Made by a program: the position numbers and the translations under genes
In this document: positions 57,715-64,000 of the stretch, piece after piece
How the letters are laid out: every line of letters starts with the position of its first letter
Numbering within the stretch: the stretch's first letter is position 1
Source of the DNA: Quercus robur
Lineage: Eukaryota > Streptophyta > Magnoliopsida > Fagales > Fagaceae
Length of the DNA: 64,000 nt
Direction: 5' to 3'
Assembly (NCBI RefSeq): GCF_932294415.1
Contig: NC_065545.1
Location: 17,488,857 to 17,552,856 of the forward strand
The notes under the pieces: generated by a model
Database searches by the model: none
The model's input: only the letters and a program-made list of their open reading frames with translations
Told to the model about the DNA's origin: nothing

Positions 57715-58953
57715 ATTTCTGTAGTCTTCTATATTGTGCCCCTAGTCTTGATGATATTGGCAATAAAGGCTCTAGTTGCGTCTCATAGGGTTTCCAGCCA
57801 TCTTGTTCGGCCATTTGAAGAATGGCTCATTATTAATCTTCTCTAGATCCTGATGCACCGATTCTCGAAATACTGCATTAACAGTCTGGGTGTTGGTAGA
57901 TCCCGATTGTCCAGCAAAATCTCTCCGAGGTCGGTTGTTATTGAATCGGTCCGACCTGAAATCCCTCCTCTCTTGAGGGATAACCTTAGTCTTTCCTTTA
58001 CCCAATTGTTGGTCTTCCTCAACCATTTTATACTTGTCAATACGGTCTATGAGTTGGCGTAGGCTGGTGACAGGCTTTCCTATTAGGGACTTCCTTAAAC
58101 CATGTTCGGTTGGGAGGCCACTCTTGAAGGTACTGATGGTGACGTCATCAAATTCACCATCTATCTCATTATACGTCTCCCAGTACCTGTCCGAATATGC
58201 TTTTAGGGTCTTCCCTTCTCGCATGGACAAAGACAGTAAGGAGTCCAAGGGCCAAGGGACCCTAGTACATGTAATAAAATGAGAGCCAAATGCCTGAGTA
58301 AGTTCCTTGAAGGAACCTATGGAATCTGTCCTCAGGTCGTTGAACCATCTCATCGCCATGGGTCCTAAACTAGATGGGAATACCTTGCACATCAGGGTTT
58401 CGTCCTTAGAATAGACAGCCATTCTCTGACTGAAATGGCTCACATGCTCCACCGGGTCTGTTCGCCCATTGTAGATGGTGAATGTTGGCTAATGGAAACA
58501 CCGAGCAAGAGTTTCCCTTTCAATCCTTTACGTGAAGGGCGACTTGGAAATCTGGTTCAAGGCTTTGCTCATCGCATCATTTCCCAGCCCTCTGTGAGTT
58601 GGGCTCTTGCATCTGCATTCATGGTGGTGCTCCTCTTCATATGAGAAGGATTCACTAGGAGGAGTCCTTGATCTACGTCGATAACCGCTATCCTTCTCAT
58701 CGTCGGAAAAGGAATCAAACGGGGTGGGAGTTTGTCTTCGTTGCGCATGGCGTAACTTCTTCTTTAGATGGTCGATTTCCCTTTGCATGACTTTATTATG
58801 TTGCTCTTAAGAGTGTGACTCCCAACTCGAGAGTGGTTTTTGCTGCGTAGCATGCACGCTGCCCTTTTGATTTCTCCTACGCTCAAGGTTGGCGAAAGGA
58901 TTTTCACGTTAAGATGCTATGGATTCTGCCTAGTGTGGACATGAACCTACCAT
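57715..58953 (-). pseudogene. Ty3 gag
   Basis: ATG 58953 (MVGSCPH), 54 bases inside the LTR, with three stops in the first 50 codons. Then an Arg-rich and charged region (MQREIDHLKKKLRHAQRRQT), the retrotransposon gag domain (AMRWFNDLRTDSIGSFKELT, YWETYNEIDGEFDDVTIS), and the zinc-binding segment YCQYHQD-GHNIEDYRN, where the last Cys of the family is Tyr. Gag forms the particle that packages RNA. Confidence 0.82.
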
Positions 58954-58987
58954 AGTTGGCCGTTATTTTTCACTATCACACAAGTTC

Positions 58988-59007
58988 TCCCCACAGACAG
59001 CGCCAAT
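58988..59007 (-). promoter_or_regulatory. Primer-binding site of the Ty3 element
   Basis: TTGGCGCTGTCTGTGGGG on the minus strand, two bases inside the 5' LTR. The TGGCGC start is complementary to a tRNA 3' CCA end; the tRNA is not assigned here. Confidence 0.7.
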
Positions 59008-59785
59008 TGTAGGGACATGGTTTACAACCCAAGCCCAAAATGTTTGGGATCTTGGCCCAATAAGCCCAATACAATAAATTTGATGAGAGTGGGTCGAAGA
59101 ACTAAGCCCTAATGAATTTGACAACGGCTAGTATGGATTTGGAAGATGATCAAGCGAAAACAAAGAAGGTAAAGCTGAACGACTTCACCGTCCGAAGAGA
59201 TAAAACTTATATAAATTGGTTACAATTGAATACAAGAACAATTTAGATGGATATATTGTTTTCTCTATCTCTTTCTTGATCCATTCCTCATGGAGGGTCT
59301 TTCACATTATATATCTCCCTTTGGACCATCTTCATCCTACACTTGTTGATCATCCGAGCCCTTACTTAAGTACATGTCCCATCAAACACCCTCTCTGGTT
59401 TTCTGTGAGTTGTGGTAGCCAAGGAAGTACTGTTCAAAGGTTTTCTCCACATAAATGCGGTCAGAAAAGTAGCTGCAGTACATTTAATGTGGTGGTGGCA
59501 GCTTTTCCTTAGATATTTTTGGGTTTCCTTCCTTCTCGTATGTTCATGAGGTATGTCCCTATCATTGGAGTTTCCTGGAGGGTCACTCTAATTGCTGGAG
59601 TACATACTTGAACTGCATTCATCATATCCGAGGAGGAGTCCCTCTTCAGACCACCTTCCATTTGTTCCTTAATCATGAGATTTTAAATTGGAATTTCTAA
59701 TAACTATTTGTTCCTCTTCAGATCATCCAATGTCCTCGAACAAAGCCCAAGACCCAATGCTTGATTTTGGGCCCTTAACCCTACA
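59008..59785 (-). repeat. 5' LTR of the Ty3 element
   Basis: TGTAGGGACATGG...CCCTACA, 778 bp. A TATA-like GATATATAATG on the minus strand near 59306-59316 could start the gag-pol transcript. Confidence 0.93.
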
Positions 59786-59790
59786 ATATA

Positions 59791-60560
59791 TATCTCTGGT
59801 TACTTCATAAGGGGTAAAAATAATTAGACACGTGATAATGATTTTCTTAAAGAAATAGAGAACACTATGATTTCCTTATAAATTGGAGCACTTAATGGCA
59901 TTAAAATTACAAAACTTTTAACAAAAGTTTAACAATTTATTTTTTCTAGGTAAATAGAGGGAAGAGGGCTTTGAAATCTTAAAGCAATGCCATGATATAT
60001 TGCAAATTATGGTCGACACCTATTTTTCAAGAAACATGGTCAACACACTTGATAATTAAGATCACTCTCAAATTGTCTAAATTTAATCCAACAAACCATA
60101 TTAGTGAAGGAAAATTATTTGTCTCACTCTAGATGCTCCACTAAATACTCTACCATTAATAAATAAAAAAAAATCTCTAGTTACTTCATAAGGGGGCAAA
60201 AATAATTAGACGCATGATAATGATTTCCTTAAAGAAATAGAGAACACTATAATTTCCTTATAAATTGGAGCACTTAATGGCATTAAAATTACAAAACTTT
60301 TAACAAAAGTTTAACAAATTATTTTTACTAAATAGAGGGAAGAGGGCTTTGAAATCTTAAAGCAATGCCATGATGTATTGCAAATTATGGTCAACACTTT
60401 TTTTTTTTTTAGACACATGGTCAACACACTTGACAATTAAGATCGTTCTCAAATTGTCTAAATTTAATCCAACAAACCATATTAGTGAAGGAAAATTATT
60501 TGTCTTACTCTAGATGCTCCACTAAATGCTTCACCAATAATAAAAAAAATCTCTAGTTAC
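59791..60560. repeat. Tandem repeat units 2 and 3 of the ~385-bp array, plus a partial fourth start
   Basis: Marker AAAGAAATAGAGAACACTAT at 59849 and 60231 (period about 383). CTCTAGTTACTTCATAAGGG-type starts occur near 59792, 60171 and 60550. Unit 1 lies across the Ty3 element at 48047. The array ends about 200 bases upstream of the FAS1 gene. Confidence 0.88.
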
Positions 60561-60766
60561 TTCATTAGGGAACAAAAATAATTAAACGCGTAATGATGAT
60601 TGGTAAAATATAAAGTGAATCAGTCAAAACAACAATTTTTTTGGCCAAGAAAATAGCTTTTCAGTTGAATCTGATGGTCCAAATTTAGAGAAATGCTCTT
60701 AATATTATGTAGGCCCCATCAAACCTAACTCCTCTAAGCAAGAATTTGGTTGCAAGTAAAGCAAAA

Positions 60767-61342
60767 ATGATGAGTTCCAGAACCACTTCCCTCCTCATTT
60801 TTGCTTTCTTCTTCCTCATATCCTCCTCAGTTACCACAGCCTTCCACATTACCAGAATCCTACGAAAATACCCTGAGTTCAGCGCATACAGTCACTACCT
60901 CATTAAGACCAATCTCCAAAGCCAAATCGACCGACAACCGAACATCACAATCCTCGCAGTTGACAACCAGGCCATTTCCTCTATATCTAAAAAACCAATG
61001 AAAGTGATCAAAAATATATTGAGCTTGCATGTGTTGCATGACTACTATGACGTTGAAAAGCTGGTGAGGATATTGACATCCAAGCCTGCTATCTTTACCA
61101 CATTGTATCAGACCAATAATAATGAATCTGTCAGCCTAAAAGGGTTCTTGGAGGCAAGCATGGTGAATGAGGGAGAGATTGCCTTTGGCTCCGCCGCACT
61201 GGATTCCGGTCTAACTGTTAAACTCGTTAAGCCGGTTTTGTCTCATCTCGATATTATTTCAGTGCTTCAAATCACTGCTCCTATTATAGCCCCAGGCATT
61301 GGTGCAAGCTCGCCTGTTAAGGTTCCAGCCTCAGATAATTAA
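60767..61342 (+). CDS. FAS1-domain protein (fasciclin-like, no AGP tail or GPI signal)
   Basis: 191 residues; the frame extends seven codons upstream but the first ATG is 60767 (MMSSRTTSLLIFAFFFLISS). Signal peptide cut after about VTTA. One FAS1 domain with NITILAVDNQAI, HVLHDYYDVEKL and MVNEGEIAFGSA, clearly paralogous to the FLA at 44458. It stops soon after IAPGIGASSPVKV, before any Pro/Ala-rich region, and has no hydrophobic C terminus, so it should be secreted and not membrane-anchored. Intact frame, AATAAA 48 bases after the stop. The missing tail may be a real short form, a truncation, or an unseen second exon (GTAAAATG follows the stop at 61345). Function inferred from FAS1 cell-adhesion proteins. 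Confidence 0.88.
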   Translation: MMSSRTTSLLIFAFFFLISSSVTTAFHITRILRKYPEFSAYSHYLIKTNLQSQIDRQPNITILAVDNQAISSISKKPMKVIKNILSLHVLHDYYDVEKLVRILTSKPAIFTTLYQTNNNESVSLKGFLEASMVNEGEIAFGSAALDSGLTVKLVKPVLSHLDIISVLQITAPIIAPGIGASSPVKVPASDN

Positions 61343-61389
61343 GGTAAAATGCATGAGGAAACAGGGAAAGCTTTATGTATGTGATGGGC

Positions 61390-61395
61390 AATAAA
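61390..61395 (+). terminator. Poly(A) signal AATAAA of the FAS1 gene
   Basis: AATAAATAAA 48 bases after the stop codon. Confidence 0.5.
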
Positions 61396-61399
61396 TAAA

Positions 61400-62110
61400 T
61401 TAATGGAAAATTTATTTATGATCTCTGGTCACATTGAAGTCTGATTCCTGTAAACCTTGTATGAAATTGGTCTTACCAGCCAATTAATTAGACAGTTGTA
61501 ATTTTGCGTCCTTTTTTACTGTTTTACATAACAATAAGCAATGGCTCCTATGACAGAAACTGTAGGCACGGAGCAAATGGTTATTGATTAACTTATACGG
61601 AAGTTAGCAAAACAAGATACAATTTTGTTTCCTTTTGTTTTCCTTCATGAGGAGGCATACTGTGATTGATCTATAATGGAAATAGTGTTAGCAGCAGACA
61701 TATATGAAAGCGATATTCTAAATTTTTAATGACAATTTGTCACAATTACAAGTTGTGAAAAATGAACGATATAAAAAGATTATATCTCTTAGTCTCTACC
61801 AATTCTAATCCTCTTGAATAAAAATAATGTGCATTTTATTTTATATTCCATCAATTATAATGCCTTGTCTATAAAATGAAACACAAAGTCAGACAATATT
61901 ATTATGCTACTACATAGTACAAACATGTCTATCTTTCTTTTCTTTTTTCTCTAATCCTAGAATATTGTAGAATTTTAAAAAATAATTAGGGATTTTTCTT
62001 CATGATAGAGTTACCTTGAATTGAAAACTCTAGAAAATCTTGTATGTCTATGTGATAATTTTGTTGATTCAGTTCAAAAACAAGAGAATTATTAAAAATT
62101 TAAAACCCTA
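61400..62110. other. 3' flank of the FAS1 gene, no further gene seen
   Basis: AT-rich, no domain in any frame. Confidence 0.4.
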
Positions 62111-62240
62111 AAGGATTGGTCTAGTGATTCTCAAAATCTCATGAGATCCGTAAGTCGTAGATTCAAAATGCCTAACCACCATCTTGGGACCACATCCAAC
62201 GAATTCTTCCCGGTAATTACTTGGTTGTTTGCGTAGAAAA
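62111..62240 (+). mobile_element. Candidate tRNA-derived SINE fragment
   Basis: Box A-like TGGTCTAGTGATT (62118-62130) and box B-like AGATTCAAAAT (62159-62169) with tRNA-like spacing. No tail or target duplication recognised. Confidence 0.3.
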
Positions 62241-62565
62241 TGAGTGCTCTAGATCCAAGGAATAATCAGGTGCTCAAAAGCTCAGAACACACAAGTTCGC
62301 CAGTACGTGTTTTGCAGTTTCATATGAATAAACATTACCTTTTCCAATTTGGGCCAAGCCCAATATTATCAGTGATGACACCAGTCATAACCCATACCTA
62401 GCGATTTGAACATGCATTTTGAGCTTTTGGTGTAGTCCAAATGTCCAATACCCAAAACCTAGCCTTTTATTCAACTAATATTTATTCTGGTTCCAGATGT
62501 GACACTTGAAACGGAAATCATTTCTTTTTCTTTTTCTTTTTTTTCTTTATTTTAATGAGAAAAAA

Positions 62566-62580
62566 GGGGGGGGGGGGGGG
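62566..62580. repeat. Poly(G) run of about 15
   Basis: Follows a pyrimidine-rich tract (62519-62550) and an A-run; unusual in AT-rich DNA and prone to sequencing error. Confidence 0.8.
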
Positions 62581-62654
62581 ACCATGTGTGACTCATCTCC
62601 TTGGGTGTGACCATAAGAGCACCCCTGTTAGAGAATGTTGGATTGAGCCATAAT

Positions 62655-63731
62655 TAAGGGTGACAATTTTTATCCAAATCCATGAATCCACCCATTACCC
62701 ACTTTATTTGGATAAGTCTTAACCCAGCACATTTAATATTTGGGTTAAACGGGCAAAGACCCATTAGGTTATTTAATTATATGGGTCTTAATGGATAAAC
62801 CCACTAAATCCCATCTAAAATTTAAATAAACAACAAAAAGTCTAAAATTCTAGAAAAGCTAAACTAAAGATTACAAAATTACTTTCACCAACAACAAAAA
62901 AGTCCAAATCTCTCTCTCTGTTTGGTTACTAAGAAAGTAGCGAAAAACAATAGAAATAGGAATTTTGAATCTAATAAGATTGTTCAAACAAAATCGGAAA
63001 CTTTACCACTCAACTAAGCCCAAAAATAACTGATTTTTCATTTTTCTGATAATATAAGCAAAGAAAAAGAAAGGATCCCAAAAAAGCATCACTTTATTTT
63101 CTTTTCCTCCATTTTTCGAGCAACCAAACAAAAATTTCACTTCCTTATTTTCCCTTAAATTAAAATTGGAAAAGTAGAACAAGAATGCAAGAAAGTACCT
63201 CAAAGAGAGAGCTAGAGAGATAGAGAGTTCGAATTTTGAGAGCGATCGGTTTTCAGTGAAGCTTTCTTTCTCCACTAGACCTCCAAAAATTTGAGCTAAG
63301 CTAGAGAGAAAGAAAGAGAGAGGCTAAATTGGAGCTGAGTATTAGAGATTGGGATCTAATCCAACGATTAGGATCTTCTCTCTATCGCTTTGTAACTCTC
63401 TCTCTTTTCTCTTCGTGTCCTTTTTGTGTGTTGTACTATACGAACTTTCTTCAACAACAATAGCAAACCATTAATTTTTGACACCACAACACAGAGCTCT
63501 CTCTCTCTTAACTCAGTCTCTCTTTTAACTTGATCTCAACCAACTTAGATCTCTCTCTCTCTCTCTTGTAATTTTTCTTCCACCCATTGGATTAAATAGG
63601 TGGGTTACTAATTAAATGGGTTAAGTTAGTAATGGATAATTTATTTATAATATAAACGGGTCATAAATAGATAAATGAGTAATTACACACCCAACCCATT
63701 TATGACCCAACTTGCCCATTTGCCACCCCTA
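62655..63731. mobile_element. Non-autonomous hAT-like element, 1077 bp
   Basis: Starts TAAGGGTGACAATTTTTATC; the reverse complement of the end is TAGGGGTGGCAAATGGGC. The 8-bp duplication GCCATAAT (62647-62654) and GCCATAAC (63732-63739) has one mismatch. Both ends carry GGGTT/AACCC-rich repeats. The interior has CTCTCT tracts and no transposase. Similar in style to 18093-19117. Confidence 0.75.
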
Positions 63732-63739
63732 GCCATAAC

Positions 63740-63905
63740 TACTATGACTAGGGTGCCACTGACTTCACCCTAGCACCCCAAGGGAGCTAGCAGTAAGGCA
63801 CAACGCATGAGTGCTCTCACCTCCCATTCCCAGTACTCGCTAGGGTTCGAACGAGGGATCATTACGCATGCGCGCAAGATCCTTACAACTAGGCCACCCC
63901 TCCTA
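63740..63905 (-). mobile_element. tRNA-derived SINE-like repeat
   Basis: On minus: GGGGTGGCCTAGTTGTAAGG at the head, box A TGGCCTAGTTGTA (63884-63896), box B GTTCGAACCC (63843-63852), then a non-tRNA body. The cloverleaf does not close, so it is not a tRNA gene. The neighbouring hAT-like element appears to have inserted in or next to its 3' part. Confidence 0.55.
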
Positions 63906-64000
63906 GGGCGAAATCATTTCTTAGTAACACTGATCTCTATCAACCAGATACAGATTAATTTTAATTAGAAATTATTAAAAAATTATATCAAAGGTTGAGT

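Larger units (their letters stand above)
48385..59785 (-). mobile_element. Ty3/gypsy LTR retrotransposon, Tat/RIRE2-like, complete but decayed
   Basis: 11.4 kb, transcribed on the minus strand. LTRs of 778 bp start TGTAGGGACA and end AACCCTACA; target duplication ATATA at 48380-48384 and 59786-59790. Gene order on minus: gag, protease, reverse transcriptase, RNase H, second (plant RNase H1-like) RNase H, integrase. The double RNase H and an extra gene in the 3' region are known features of the Tat lineage. The LTRs differ at about 13 positions in the first 160, so insertion is not recent. Internal 897-bp solo LTR at 56106-57002. Many stops and frameshifts. Confidence 0.93.

Noticed and set aside
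52737..59000. Plus-strand frames opposite gag-pol
   Set aside because: Shadows of the minus-strand polyprotein; unlike 49724-52183 they have no TATA box, splice structure or domain.
63840..63905. tRNA gene on the minus strand
   Set aside because: GTTCGAACCC and TGGCCTAGTTGTA are tRNA-like but no complete cloverleaf forms; treated as SINE-like.

Overview
The window is nuclear DNA of a flowering plant: AT-rich, eukaryotic gene structure and signals, several classes of plant transposable element, and two plant-specific gene families. The repeat families (tRNA-derived SINE, RIRE2/Tat-type Ty3 element, L1-type LINEs) look like those of a woody rosid, possibly Fagales. That placement is an impression and no search was run. 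There is no CRISPR array, rRNA or convincing functional tRNA gene.

Host genes are few. Two single-exon genes for FPF1-like (flowering-promoting factor 1) proteins lie on the minus strand at 19696-19998 and 24968-25276, one in each unit of a direct tandem segmental duplication (17670-21205 and 21206-26525). Two fasciclin-like genes form a divergent pair: a 319-aa fasciclin-like arabinogalactan protein (minus, 44458-45417) and a 191-aa FAS1 protein without the arabinogalactan tail or GPI signal (plus, 60767-61342).

Most of the remainder is transposons, many nested. Three L1-type LINEs on the minus strand (885-6892, 10760-15585, 37494-43258) each carry a DUF4283/zinc-knuckle ORF1 and an endonuclease/reverse transcriptase ORF2; all are broken. 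A hAT-like element with an exact 8-bp target duplication sits inside the first LINE. A complete but decayed Ty3/gypsy element of the Tat/RIRE2 type (48385-59785, minus) has 778-bp LTRs and an ATATA target duplication. It separates the two fasciclin-like genes, splits a ~385-bp tandem repeat, contains a nested solo LTR, and carries an accessory gene antisense to gag-pol with its own TATA box and two introns. Other elements include a second solo LTR (27086-27901), hAT-like elements (18093-19117, 62655-63731), a long-TIR element (7078-8409), Tourist-like MITEs, a palindromic MITE family, and a tRNA-derived SINE with a 14-bp target duplication (36807-36968).

Long stretches (15.6-17.7, 29.4-35.1 and 61.4-62.1 kb) are AT-rich intergenic DNA where I see no gene. 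No obviously new gene system stands out. The most informative structures are the antisense accessory gene of the Ty3 element, the FPF1 tandem duplication with its insertions, and the catalytic Asp/Glu-to-Asn/Lys substitutions in the retroelements.
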